A DNA stretch of 23,708 nt from Nitrospinota bacterium (GCA_015231995.1 JADGAO010000018.1:1-23708), one strand, 5' to 3'. Counted from the first letter of the stretch, positions 7,043 to 14,806 are shown. The notes: generated by a model from the sequence alone, not told the origin. A program made the numbers and translations.

Positions 7043-8257
7043 ATGTATGTCGCAGACCTTGTCCCGGCTCTTGAAAGGCTTTTGAGCCTCACGGGGTTTT
7101 CTGCGCTTACGCTGGGCAACGCCGTTATGATAATGGCGGCATTAGCGGTTATGCATGTTGCCTTCCACAGGGAGGTCGAGCCGCTTTTGTTGATCCCCCT
7201 CTGTTTCGGGTGTCTGCTGGCGAACCTGCCGTTTACCATGATGGGTTCTGCGGACGAAGGCGGGATTCTATATTTCTTCTACGAAGGAATAAGGCACGAG
7301 ATATGGCCTCCACTTATCTTTTTGGGTTTGGGGGCGCTCATGGATTTCGGGCCGTTATTGGCCAATCCATCCGCATTCCTGCTTGGCGCGGTGGCGCAGG
7401 TTGGGGTGTTTGTCACAATGGTTCTGGCGTCCATGTCGGGATTCACCCTGCGGGAGTCTGCGGCCATCGGCCTTATCGGCATGGGGGACGGGCCTGCGGC
7501 GGTATTCCTTTCCAATAAACTTTCGCCGGACATTCTGGGGCCGGTGGCGCTAACCGCCTATGCGCTGGCCATGCTGGCGCCGGACATTCAGCAATTAATC
7601 GTCAACGCTATCACCACGGACAACGAGCGCAAAATAAAGATGGAGCCGCTCAAACCCGTCAGCCAGGGCGCGAGGGTGGCCTTCCCGGTGGTCGCGACGG
7701 TCATATGCGCGCTCGCCGTCCCATCCGCAACGCCGCTTATCGGCATGTTGATGCTGGGCAACCTCATGCGGGAGCGTGGGCTTACGCAAAGACTCAGCGA
7801 GTTTACGGAGACTCACCTGATAAACACCGTCACGATATTGCTGGCCCTCTCCATCGGCGCGTCAATGACGGCGGAGACATTCCTGCGGTTCGATACAGTG
7901 AAGATCATGGCGTTGGGAATGTTTTCATTCGTGGCGGCGACGGTGTTTGGCGTGTTGATGGGGAAATTTCTCAACCTGATTACGGGTGGGAAAGTAAATC
8001 CGTTGATCGGCTCGGCGGCGATATCCACGCCTCCGGTTCCGGCCCGTGGAATACAGCAGATCGGCAAGGAAGCCAGCCCATCCAACAACCTGCTTCTTTC
8101 CGCTATGGGGCCAAACCTTGCGGGACTGATCGGAACTTCCGCAACCGCCGGGATACTGCTTGCGATTATGGGGCCACCGTTTGAATACCCTAGAGGCGGG
8201 GTCGAGGCGGCGATCCAGATAGCGACGGAACTGTTGCGCTCGTTATTGCCGGTGTGA
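7043..8257 (+). CDS. oadB: Sodium-pumping decarboxylase beta subunit (OadB family)
   Basis: A roughly 404-residue membrane protein of the OadB/GcdB/MmdB family, the carboxybiotin-decarboxylating subunit that couples CO2 release to Na+ export. Family landmarks: FGPLLANPSAFLLGAVAQVGVF, the conserved Asp in GLIGMGDGPAA (about residue 149), NPLIGSAAISTPPVPAR with the Asn, Gly, Ser and Arg known to matter in Klebsiella OadB, and LLSAMGPNLAGLIGTSATAG. From memory of the Klebsiella protein, the position of its second functional Tyr after DGP is Leu here (TAYALAM); an alignment should confirm. I chose ATG 7043, with GGTGG about 11 nt upstream, over TTG 7025 and GTG 7028, which lack one. oadG starts 1 nt after the stop. 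No alpha (carboxyltransferase) subunit is nearby, so the substrate (oxaloacetate, methylmalonyl-CoA, glutaconyl-CoA or malonate) is not defined. Confidence 0.92.
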   Translation: MYVADLVPALERLLSLTGFSALTLGNAVMIMAALAVMHVAFHREVEPLLLIPLCFGCLLANLPFTMMGSADEGGILYFFYEGIRHEIWPPLIFLGLGALMDFGPLLANPSAFLLGAVAQVGVFVTMVLASMSGFTLRESAAIGLIGMGDGPAAVFLSNKLSPDILGPVALTAYALAMLAPDIQQLIVNAITTDNERKIKMEPLKPVSQGARVAFPVVATVICALAVPSATPLIGMLMLGNLMRERGLTQRLSEFTETHLINTVTILLALSIGASMTAETFLRFDTVKIMALGMFSFVAATVFGVLMGKFLNLITGGKVNPLIGSAAISTPPVPARGIQQIGKEASPSNNLLLSAMGPNLAGLIGTSATAGILLAIMGPPFEYPRGGVEAAIQIATELLRSLLPV

Positions 8258-8258
8258 C

Positions 8259-8501
8259 ATGGATCAATACCTGCTCGTTTCGCTGATTACCGCTTTTACG
8301 GGAATTTCGGTTGTATTTATCCTGTTCGCCTTGCTACTGCTTACGTCAATCACGTTAAACAGGATATTCCCCGTTACAGACGCCAAAGACAAAGCGGACA
8401 ATGGAACCGCCACACCTCTTCACGTCTCCGCACAGGCCGATGATGAAATCGTCGCCGTGATACAGGCCGCCATCACAGCGCATCTTAAACGCTCGCCATA
8501 A
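8259..8501 (+). CDS. oadG: Sodium-pumping decarboxylase gamma subunit (OadG-like)
   Basis: An 80-residue protein with one N-terminal membrane helix (about residues 5-30, VSLITAFTGISVVFILFALL), a polar linker, and the C-terminal helix DDEIVAVIQAAITAHLKR, typical of OadG subunits that hold the beta and alpha subunits together. ATG 8259 begins 1 nt after the oadB stop, so the two are coupled. Identification rests on this layout and on the neighbour; OadG sequences are poorly conserved. Confidence 0.82.
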   Translation: MDQYLLVSLITAFTGISVVFILFALLLLTSITLNRIFPVTDAKDKADNGTATPLHVSAQADDEIVAVIQAAITAHLKRSP

Positions 8502-8546
8502 AAAACGGCGTTCTTCGCTAACCCGCTGAAATCTTGCCCTGTTACC

Positions 8547-8573
8547 TGGCGTTCACACATACGCCAAATTTTT
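8547..8573 (+). terminator. Possible rho-independent terminator after oadG
   Basis: Stem TGGCGT (8547-8552) / ACGCCA (8561-8566) with an 8-nt loop, followed by AA and a run of five T (8569-8573). The stem is only six pairs, so it is modest, but its place 45 nt after the oadG stop fits. Confidence 0.45.
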
Positions 8574-8647
8574 CATGGAACAATTTGGGGTATTTGTGTG
8601 TCTAAACGGTAGCAGGAGAATGGGGGAGGGGTTAGCGTTATATTTCC

Positions 8648-8758
8648 CATTCTGAGGGTCGTTGCCTGAACGAGGCGTAGCGAAGTGAAGAATCCATCTA
8701 AAGAACAATTTGTTCTACTTTGATCCTTCGGTCGCCAGGGCCTCCCTCAGGATGACAA
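8648..8758 (-). repeat. Interspersed palindromic repeat, family A, copy 1
   Basis: The minus strand reads TTGTCATCCTGAGGGAGG, then CGACCGAAGGATCAAAG, a central AGAACAAATTGTTCT-type palindrome, GATTCTTCACTTCGC, and a degenerate outer end ATTCAGG/CAGAATGG. It is the same element as at 9477-9557 and 16016-16114 but in the opposite orientation. It lies just before the ribosome site of the lipoprotein gene. Confidence 0.8.
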
Positions 8759-8785
8759 CTTGAGAAAATAAAAAGGAGTCGGCGT

Positions 8786-9451
8786 ATGAGTCACCAAAGA
8801 AGCAATCGGCTATTCACAGGCGTCCTGCTATTATTCGCAGTCGCCGTCGGCTCTGCGTTCATCGCATCGTGCGGTTCCGGCTCATCGGCGAGCAATACTT
8901 CCACCAGCTCCACTTCTTCCACTTCGCGCACCTATCCCATGTTCACCGACGCCAACGGGAACGGGGTAAACGATTACTTCGAACAGGCCACTCACGATTC
9001 CGGCGCGTCGGCCCGAATGGGCGGTGTCGCGGTTCGGGGCCATTCATTCGTGGATAACGACGGCGACGGGATATGCGACTACGCGCAAAACGGCACGCCC
9101 ACCTGGCACGGGCCGGGTTTCGTTGACGACAACGGTAACGGCGTCTGCGATTACTGGGAAAACGGGACGCCCATGTACGGGCAGAACGGCGGCATGATGG
9201 TTCGTGACCAGAACGGGAACGGGGTCAACGACTACTTCGAGCAGGACATGCATCAGGGATACAACCATGATTACGTTGACCTGGATGGCGACGGGATTTG
9301 CGACTACGCGCAGAACGGAACGTCCTCGATCTTCCACGGCCCCGGTTTCACGGACGCTAACGGCGACGGAGTTTGTGACCACTGGGAATCCGGCGGAAAC
9401 GGCTGGGGCGGAATGATGGGACAGGGCGGTTCGATGATGAACAGGGTTTAG
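8786..9451 (+). CDS. Lipoprotein with six calcium-loop repeats (DxNGNGxxD / DxDGDGxxD)
   Basis: A 221-residue predicted lipoprotein. Signal peptide: residues 1-28 with a basic start and a hydrophobic core; lipobox IASC puts the lipidated Cys at 29. A Ser/Thr-rich tether (30-48) follows. Six acidic loops resembling EF-hand/thrombospondin type 3 calcium sites start at D55, D90, D114, D141, D165 and D190, all with the form D-x-N/D-G-N/D-G-x-x-D. They form two modules: loops 1-3 (NGNGVNDYFEQ, DGDGICDYAQNGT, HGPGFVDDNGNGVCDYW) and loops 4-6, which repeat them nearly word for word. Four Cys (97, 121, 172, 197) sit inside the loops. The C-terminus is Gly/Met-rich. The ribosome site AAGGAG lies 8 nt before the ATG. 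No enzyme domain is seen; calcium binding at the cell surface or periplasm is inferred from the loop pattern. Palindromic repeats flank it on both sides. Confidence 0.85.
   Translation: MSHQRSNRLFTGVLLLFAVAVGSAFIASCGSGSSASNTSTSSTSSTSRTYPMFTDANGNGVNDYFEQATHDSGASARMGGVAVRGHSFVDNDGDGICDYAQNGTPTWHGPGFVDDNGNGVCDYWENGTPMYGQNGGMMVRDQNGNGVNDYFEQDMHQGYNHDYVDLDGDGICDYAQNGTSSIFHGPGFTDANGDGVCDHWESGGNGWGGMMGQGGSMMNRV
8948..9388 (+). repeat. Internal duplication in the lipoprotein gene
   Basis: Two coding modules, about 8948-9172 and 9206-9388, share phrases such as GGGAACGGGGT..AACGA at the DNA level and the same order of three loops in protein. The spacing between loops differs slightly (35/24 residues in the first module, 24/25 in the second). 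The similarity at DNA level suggests a fairly recent duplication. Confidence 0.75.
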
Positions 9452-9476
9452 CGGAGCGTTCAGAATGAGACGCATG

Positions 9477-9557
9477 TTGTCATCCTGAGGGAGTCATCGA
9501 CCGAAGGATCAAAGGAAGATAGATTCTTCACTTCGCCGCTGGCGCTCAGAATGACAA
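9477..9557 (+). repeat. Interspersed palindromic repeat, family A, copy 2
   Basis: An 81-bp element: TTGTCATCCTGAGGGAG, CGACCGAAGGATC, a short centre, GATTCTTCACTTCG, and CTCAGAATGACAA. The outer ends TTGTCATCCTGA and TCAGAATGACAA form imperfect terminal inverted repeats. Orientation is opposite to copy 1, so the two bracket the lipoprotein gene. Confidence 0.85.
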
Positions 9558-9583
9558 CGGCGCCCGAATGATAATTGCTTTAA

Positions 9584-9623
9584 CGGCGGACGGGTCAATC
9601 CTAACCCCCCTTCCCGTCCGCCG
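9584..9623. repeat. Perfect 11-bp inverted repeat with 18-nt loop
   Basis: CGGCGGACGGG (9584-9594) pairs with CCCGTCCGCCG (9613-9623). A second short hairpin, CCCCC-TT-GGGGG, follows at 9624-9635. No T tract follows, so it is not a standard terminator. It may be a decayed repeat or a structured RNA/DNA element. Confidence 0.6.
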
Positions 9624-9728
9624 CCCCCTTGGGGGCTCAACCAAAATCTGAAGACGAAACCCTCGGCATGAAATCATTGCGGCGATCTTGGCCCCAGGTT
9701 TAGAGCGGCTGGAGTATGTCCATTTCAA

Positions 9729-9758
9729 ATGACTTAGACTCGCCCATAAGCCTATAAT
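9729..9758 (+). promoter_or_regulatory. Promoter candidate for nhaB
   Basis: ATGACT (9729-9734, 4 of 6) and a perfect TATAAT (9753-9758) separated by 18 nt. The leader to the nhaB ATG would be about 80 nt. Confidence 0.5.
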
Positions 9759-9845
9759 CGAAACGGGTGCGAATCGAGACGTATATCCTTCAATATTCGT
9801 CAGCGCGTATTTTTCTGGCGGTTAATAATAATTGAGAGTGGCGCT

Positions 9846-11291
9846 ATGCTTGAGAACTATTTCCGCAACTTCATGGGCGCATCACCCGCATGGTATAAAA
9901 TCGCGATTGCGTTTTTTCTGGCGGTAAATCCGCTGATCTACGCCCTCTGCGGCGGTTTTATTGCCGGATGGATTCTTGTCGCCGAGTTTATTTTCACGCT
10001 CGCAATGGCTCTCAAATGCCATCCTCTCCAACCGGGCGGACTTTTGGCTATGGAAGCGGTTGTAATCGGCATGGCGACCCCTGAAATGGTCTATAAAGAG
10101 GCGCATGCCAATTTCCCGGTCATCATGCTTCTGATGTTCATGGTGGCCGCCATACATTTCATGCAGGAATTTTTGATCCTGATTTTCACGAGAATATTCA
10201 TTGCGGTGCGGTCTAAGAAAACGTTGTCGCTAGTCTTTCTAGTCGTGTCCGCGTTTCTTTCGGCCTTTTTGGACGCGCTGACGGTGATGGCGGTATTGAT
10301 AACCGTCTCGCATGGTTTTTACGGCGTTTATCACCAATACCAATCCGTCCACGGCGAAAATGACGAAGAGTTGGCGAGCTTACGCTGGTTCTTGCGGGAC
10401 TTGTTGATGCACGGCGCGGTAGGAACGGCGCTTGGCGGCGTGATGACTCTTGTCGGCGAACCTCAGAACCTCATCATCGCGTCAATCATGGGGTGGAGTT
10501 TCGTCGAGTTCTTCCTGAAAATGATCCCGGTCACCGGGCCGGTTTTTATCATCGGGGCCTTTATCTGCTTTATGGTCGAGCAGTTCAAAATGTTCGGATA
10601 TGGTGGAACTTTGCCAGAAAACGCACGCCACGTCATTTCCACACATGCCAGACAGGCGGCTGTCACGATGGATGGAAGGATGAAGGCGCGTATTTACACC
10701 CAGGCGGCGTGCGGCCTTGTTCTCATTTTTGCGCTGGCTTTCCACGTCGCCGAGGTCGGAGTCATAGGGTTGGGATTGATAATCGTATTGACGGCCCTGA
10801 ACGGGATCACGGATGAACGAGCCATCGGCAAGGCGTTCCACGAGGCCCTCCCGTTTACTGCGCTTATCGTTGTGTTTTTCGCGGTTGTCGCGGTAATCCA
10901 CGAACAACATCTTTTCGCTCCGGTTATCGAATGGACGATGAGGATGGAGGGAAGCGCCAGGCGCGTGGCGTTTTTCGGCGCAAGCGGGATACTGTCGGCC
11001 ATCAGCGACAATGTTTTTGTCGCCACGATTTATATTGCCGAGGCGAAGAAAGCGTTCGACACAGGCCTTCTGTCTCGCGCGGAATATGACCTTATCGCTA
11101 TCGCAATAAACACCGGAACAAACATCCCCTCCGTGGCGACGCCGAACGGACAGGCGGCTTTTTTATTTCTTCTGACTTCATCCATAGCCGCCCTGATCCG
11201 CCTGTCGTATATGAAGATGATCGTCATGGCGGCGCCCTACACTGTGGGTATGACAGTTACCGCGCTATTGGCGGTAGTTTTCCTGTTATAG
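9846..11291 (+). CDS. nhaB: Na+/H+ antiporter NhaB
   Basis: A 481-residue inner-membrane protein, close to the E. coli NhaB length (about 513). It exchanges Na+ for H+, helping salt and pH control. NhaB-like segments: NPLIYALCGGFIAGWILVAEF near the N-terminus, ALKCHPLQPGGLLAMEAV, FLDALTVMAVLITV, GGVMTLVGEPQNLIIA, and the strongly conserved end SAISDNVFVATIYI and GTNIPSVATPNGQAAFLFLL. Most of the chain is hydrophobic helices. ATG 9846 is preceded by GAGAGTGG. A likely monocistronic gene with its own promoter. Proximity to the oadBG sodium pump suggests a shared sodium economy; that is inference. Confidence 0.96.
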   Translation: MLENYFRNFMGASPAWYKIAIAFFLAVNPLIYALCGGFIAGWILVAEFIFTLAMALKCHPLQPGGLLAMEAVVIGMATPEMVYKEAHANFPVIMLLMFMVAAIHFMQEFLILIFTRIFIAVRSKKTLSLVFLVVSAFLSAFLDALTVMAVLITVSHGFYGVYHQYQSVHGENDEELASLRWFLRDLLMHGAVGTALGGVMTLVGEPQNLIIASIMGWSFVEFFLKMIPVTGPVFIIGAFICFMVEQFKMFGYGGTLPENARHVISTHARQAAVTMDGRMKARIYTQAACGLVLIFALAFHVAEVGVIGLGLIIVLTALNGITDERAIGKAFHEALPFTALIVVFFAVVAVIHEQHLFAPVIEWTMRMEGSARRVAFFGASGILSAISDNVFVATIYIAEAKKAFDTGLLSRAEYDLIAIAINTGTNIPSVATPNGQAAFLFLLTSSIAALIRLSYMKMIVMAAPYTVGMTVTALLAVVFLL

Positions 11292-11320
11292 GGCTTCCAG
11301 CATAGATGGAAAGCGGCCCT
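11290..11320. other. Hairpin between the convergent nhaB and gpgS genes
   Basis: AGGGC-TTCCA (11290-11299) pairs with TGGAA (11307-11311) and GCCCT (11316-11320), with a 4-nt bulge and a 7-nt loop. It lies in the 48-nt space between converging stops and could slow transcription from either side, but there is no T tract on either strand. Confidence 0.35.
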
Positions 11321-11339
11321 CAATACCGATGGTTATCTA

Positions 11340-12548
11340 CTATGAGTTATCCTCTTCCACCGCTTCGTTGATCTTTTCGAGGATATCCGGTATTGCGGAG
11401 ATCACCCTGTCCCACGCGGCGATGAGCGGGGCGCCAAGCGGGTCTTCCATTATCACTCCGGCCGCAGTACGGATGGCGTCTGTGAATGTTTCTATCGCCA
11501 GACTTTCGGCGTGACGGTCAAAAAACAGGCCATTGACAGCCGCATCGTTCTGGTACCTGTCGAGCATGTCCTGGGCCGTGCGCACATACGCCGCCAGAAG
11601 GGTTTTGAAAAACCCGTCCGAGTAAACGATGCCCTCCGATCCGAGGGTTCTGAAAATGGACTTGCATATGTCCACGCACATCTTGTGAAGCCCTTTGCCA
11701 GAGTCAGACGGGGAGAGGGCCTGGTGCTTATGCTCATAGTTATCCGCGATGTCTATCTGGCAGACGCGTTTGATGGATGTGTTCCGGTAAACCTCGGCCA
11801 GCACGCCAACTTCCAGCCCCCAGTCGCCGGGTATCCTGTTCGAGCGCGCAAGGTCCACGTCTATGGAAAACTCCCCGGACAGTGGATAACGAAAACTGTC
11901 AAAAAAAACGAGTATCGGGTGATACCCGATTATTTTGTGGAGCGACCGTATAAGCGGCGTGAACAAAAGCCTTGTCACCCTGCCATGAAGCCGGTCTGTT
12001 ACGCGGCTATAAAAACCTTTGCAAAAATCATAGTTAAGCGCAGGATTCATGATCGGATAACACAGCCGCGCAAGCATACTCCGGTCATATGTGACGATGT
12101 CGCAATCGTGAAGGACAATTCCCTCTATCTTTTGCTGGGACATGACATAACCATAAGCCATCCACACGGACTGACCCTTGCCACGGTGTCCCATGGGCAA
12201 TTCGGCGTTTTTTATGGCTTTGTACACACGTTGAATCGCCGGGCCATCATTCCAGACGATGCGTTTGTTCTGCGGCAAGGCGGAAAAATACTCTTTGGCG
12301 TGGCGGAACTCCTTTTTGGAAGCGACATCAAGCGATACGACGATACTGTTTAAATACCGCACGTCCATGAGTTTATCCACGATGCCACTCAATGCTGGTC
12401 TCTGCAATTCCGAATACAGGGACGGCAGTATAAGAGCCATCGGCTTGTGATCGGCAAATACTTCCAACTCAGCCTCGATATCTTCGATTGGGCGTGAACC
12501 CAGCCTGTGGAATGTAGCGATTACCCCTGTTTGATAAAAGTCGGACAT
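11340..12548 (-). CDS. gpgS: Glucosyl-3-phosphoglycerate synthase (GT81)
   Basis: A 402-residue GT-A glycosyltransferase. GpgS moves glucose from an NDP-glucose to 3-phosphoglycerate, the first step of glucosylglycerate synthesis. Similar in plan to mycobacterial GpgS: the GKGQSVW segment (123-129), the metal-binding DxD in HDCDIV (D148, D150), FCKGFYSR, GRVTRLLFTPL, PLSGEF (222-227), GDWGLEVGVLAEVY (241-254) and EHKHQ (272-276). It has a longer C-terminus (about 110 residues, helical) than the mycobacterial enzyme. The gene has the best ribosome site in the window, GGGGAGGAA about 6 nt before ATG 12548. It is divergent from the matching phosphatase gene gpgP. A mannosyl-specific activity is possible but GT55 synthases look different. 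Confidence 0.88.
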   Translation of the reverse strand: MSDFYQTGVIATFHRLGSRPIEDIEAELEVFADHKPMALILPSLYSELQRPALSGIVDKLMDVRYLNSIVVSLDVASKKEFRHAKEYFSALPQNKRIVWNDGPAIQRVYKAIKNAELPMGHRGKGQSVWMAYGYVMSQQKIEGIVLHDCDIVTYDRSMLARLCYPIMNPALNYDFCKGFYSRVTDRLHGRVTRLLFTPLIRSLHKIIGYHPILVFFDSFRYPLSGEFSIDVDLARSNRIPGDWGLEVGVLAEVYRNTSIKRVCQIDIADNYEHKHQALSPSDSGKGLHKMCVDICKSIFRTLGSEGIVYSDGFFKTLLAAYVRTAQDMLDRYQNDAAVNGLFFDRHAESLAIETFTDAIRTAAGVIMEDPLGAPLIAAWDRVISAIPDILEKINEAVEEDNS

Positions 12549-12832
12549 GTCGTTTCCTCCCCGGTATTAAGATTGGACGGAACGGCCTTAGGCGGCTACT
12601 GGTTTGGCCGACATTCCGGGCTGGATGTGGAAATTCCCGGCCAGCATTGGGCGCGAAGCGTCAAGCCGGAAAAATCCGCTTCGCCCGGAGTGAAAACGGC
12701 CAAGCCGGTATTTAGTTTTTTCACCGTAACATATACACTTGAATCGTCTCAAGCAAAATCAGCCTCATCATGCGGCAGAGATGATGCTGATCATCGCATT
12801 TGCTACGTGAAGGTTTTATTAAAGTCAACGAG
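12549..12832. other. Divergent regulatory region of gpgS and gpgP
   Basis: 284 nt. It contains several GC palindromic bits, including CCGGAAAAATCCGCTTCGCCCGG-like sequence near 12665 and a phrase near 12607 (GACATTCCGGGCTGG) that resembles the widespread GTCATTCCGGG repeat in decayed form. A weak minus-strand promoter candidate is TTGCTT-17 nt-TATGTT on the side facing gpgS. An overlapping plus-strand frame here has no domain. No riboswitch recognised. Confidence 0.4.
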
Positions 12833-13636
12833 ATGAGCCAAACGATAATCTTCACCGACCTGGACGGCACGCTTCTCGATCACGAAACCTACTCGTTCGA
12901 GAAAGCCAATGAAGCCCTTCGAGCCATCAAGTCAAAAGAAATACCGCTGGTTATTTGTTCCAGCAAGACGAGGGCGGAGATAGAAAAAATCAGGATAAAG
13001 CTTGGCAACACAGGCCCGTTTATATCAGAAAATGGTGGGGGGATTTTTATTCCCGACGGCTATTTTGGAGCCAGTGAGCCAAATTGGGAGGACGCTGGCG
13101 GTGGGTGTGCGTTAATCCGGCTTGGAGCCAAATACGATGATTTGCGCGATGCGATTGTTAAACTGCGCTCCACTGGATTTTACATCCGAGGTTTCGGCGA
13201 CATGGCCGCTGATGAGGTCGCAGAGCTTGCCGGGCTTGATTTGGCCGACGCCGAATTGGCGAAACTGCGGGAGTTTGACGAGCCGTTCACGTTTTATGGC
13301 GCGGATAAGGAGAGTTTGCGTAGGGCCATCGAACAGCTTGGGCTCCACCATACGATGGGCAGGTATCATCACATTTTAGGTGACAGCGATAAGGGCAAGG
13401 CCGTTTCGATCCTGGCCGGGATGTACCGCCGCAAATTCGGCGACATAACCACTGTAGGGATAGGAGATAGCCCTAACGACGTCCCCATGCTGTTGGCGGT
13501 GGATGTCCCGGTGGTGGTTCAACAACCCGATGGGAAATATCATCCCGAAGTCGAGGCTCCCGGCATCCGCCATGCTGGCGGTATCGGCCCTGCCGGATGG
13601 AACAAGGCAGTGTTGGAAATTATGAGCCAGCGGTGA
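12833..13636 (+). CDS. gpgP: Glucosyl/mannosyl-3-phosphoglycerate phosphatase (HAD-IIB)
   Basis: A 267-residue HAD phosphatase of the MpgP/GpgP family, removing phosphate from glucosyl- or mannosyl-3-phosphoglycerate to give the compatible solute. HAD motifs: FTDLDGTLLD (nucleophile D9, acid D11), ICSSKTR (42-47), the SENGGGIFIPDGYF stretch typical of this family, DKGKAV with Lys near 188, and GIGDSPNDVPML (GDSPND at 211-216). I chose ATG 12833 because the protein start MSQTIIFTDLD fits the family; a TTG at 12800 would add 11 residues and only a distant GAAGG supports it. Pairing with the GT81 synthase points to glucosylglycerate, the arrangement known for GpgS/GpgP in Persephonella. Confidence 0.9.
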   Translation: MSQTIIFTDLDGTLLDHETYSFEKANEALRAIKSKEIPLVICSSKTRAEIEKIRIKLGNTGPFISENGGGIFIPDGYFGASEPNWEDAGGGCALIRLGAKYDDLRDAIVKLRSTGFYIRGFGDMAADEVAELAGLDLADAELAKLREFDEPFTFYGADKESLRRAIEQLGLHHTMGRYHHILGDSDKGKAVSILAGMYRRKFGDITTVGIGDSPNDVPMLLAVDVPVVVQQPDGKYHPEVEAPGIRHAGGIGPAGWNKAVLEIMSQR

Positions 13637-13702
13637 ATGGGTTGGATAGCGGGGAACTGTCAGGCGCACATAAGCGATATGAATTTTAAATTAGTCACCG
13701 CT

Positions 13703-14806
13703 TTATTTCTTAAGAAAGTCTGCGACCGCAAGCCTCATCCGTTCCACAAAAACCTGTTTCGAAAATCTTCCCGCATTTTTTCTGAGTATCCCGGGGTTGA
13801 ACGCATCGCGTTCCGCTTCAAAGCGGCGCACGGCTTCTATCAACCCTTCCACTGTTTGATTCTCGAAAAACAGGCCCGTGGGATTTTTATCGCCTAATGG
13901 AATAATGGTCTCCATCGCCCCGCCTTTGCCATATGCGATCACCGGTGTTCCGCACGCCATCGCCTCCACCGGAACGATTCCAAAATCTTCTTCACCGGGA
14001 AAAATGAGCGCGGACGATTTTCTGTAAAGTTCCCGCAATCGCTCCCGCGACGCTCCGCTTTCGAACGTTATGGAAGGCCCGGCCATCCCTCGCAGTCGCC
14101 CATCGTCCTCGCCGCCTCCAACGATGTGAAGCGGTTTCCCCATCGAGTTGAACGCTTCCACGGCCAGGTCAACGCGTTTGTAAGGCGCGAAAGCGGAGAC
14201 GATTACATAGCCTTCTTTGGGGACATCGCCGGGCGTGTAAAAATCTACATCTACCGGCGGGTAGATGACATCGGCGTCCCTGTCGTAATGCCGGTTGATT
14301 CTCTCCCGCACATGGTTCGATATGCCGATGAAACGGTCAACCCGCGATGATGTCCCTACATCCCACCGCCGCAAAAACGGCATCACGGCTCCGATCGCGG
14401 AAAGCGTGACGGGGGAAAAACGTCTGCGGTTGAAATAATCGCCGTACATATCCCAGGCGTAGCGCATGGGCGTGAAGCAATAGCAGAGGCTCGGCGCGCC
14501 TCCCGGGTTTATCCCCTTCGCCACGCAATGGCTGGAGGACAATACAAGGTCGTAGCCTTCCAGCCGGAACGACCCGATGGCCATCGGCATCAACGGCAGA
14601 AACCAGCGGTATTTTTTTTCGACTCCGGGAATATTCTGGAGAAACGATGTGTGAATCGTCCTGTCCTCGATGGTTTTGGAGACAGAGCCTTTGACATGTA
14701 TGAGCGTGTATAAATCCGCCTGCGGGAACATCTCGCAAAAAATTTCCAGCACGTTCTCGCCACCGCGCATCCCGGTGAGCCAGTCATGAACGAGCGCTAC
14801 CTTCAT
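13703..14806 (-). CDS. GT4-family glycosyltransferase
   Basis: A 367-residue GT-B glycosyltransferase. N-terminal start MKVALVHDWLTGMRGGENV is typical of GT4 enzymes in surface-polysaccharide clusters (WbaZ-like). Further landmarks: LVLSSSHCVAKG, CYCFTPMRYAWD, VIYPPVDVDFYTP, SAFAPYKRVDLAVEAF, and the C-terminal nucleotide-sugar site FPGEEDFGIVPVEAMACGTPVIAYGKGG with its ExF-G-x-x-x-x-E pattern. ATG 14806 overlaps the upstream stop by 4 nt (ATGA), supporting this start over one at 14854. Cytoplasmic or membrane-associated; donor and acceptor sugar unknown. Confidence 0.87.
   Translation of the reverse strand: MKVALVHDWLTGMRGGENVLEIFCEMFPQADLYTLIHVKGSVSKTIEDRTIHTSFLQNIPGVEKKYRWFLPLMPMAIGSFRLEGYDLVLSSSHCVAKGINPGGAPSLCYCFTPMRYAWDMYGDYFNRRRFSPVTLSAIGAVMPFLRRWDVGTSSRVDRFIGISNHVRERINRHYDRDADVIYPPVDVDFYTPGDVPKEGYVIVSAFAPYKRVDLAVEAFNSMGKPLHIVGGGEDDGRLRGMAGPSITFESGASRERLRELYRKSSALIFPGEEDFGIVPVEAMACGTPVIAYGKGGAMETIIPLGDKNPTGLFFENQTVEGLIEAVRRFEAERDAFNPGILRKNAGRFSKQVFVERMRLAVADFLKK

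Larger units (their letters stand above)
9452..9845. other. Intergenic stretch between the lipoprotein gene and nhaB
   Basis: 394 nt without a supported gene. It holds a repeat fragment directly after the stop (GCGTTCAGAATGA, 9457-9469), a full family A repeat (9477-9557), a perfect 11-bp inverted repeat (9584-9623), a CCCCCTTGGGGG hairpin (9624-9635), and a promoter candidate for nhaB (9729-9758). Confidence 0.7.

Noticed and set aside
8648..9557. Composite transposon around the lipoprotein gene
   Set aside because: No transposase and no visible target duplications; the inverted repeats are short interspersed elements also found elsewhere in the window.
11511..12353. 280-residue frame opposite gpgS
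   Set aside because: Shadow of the GC-rich gpgS coding strand; no domain match in the translation.
12507..12836. 109-residue plus-strand frame over the gpgS start
   Set aside because: No domain, overlaps a gene with a strong ribosome site on the other strand, and its RHSGLD phrase is the usual translation of a decayed GTCATTCCGGG repeat.
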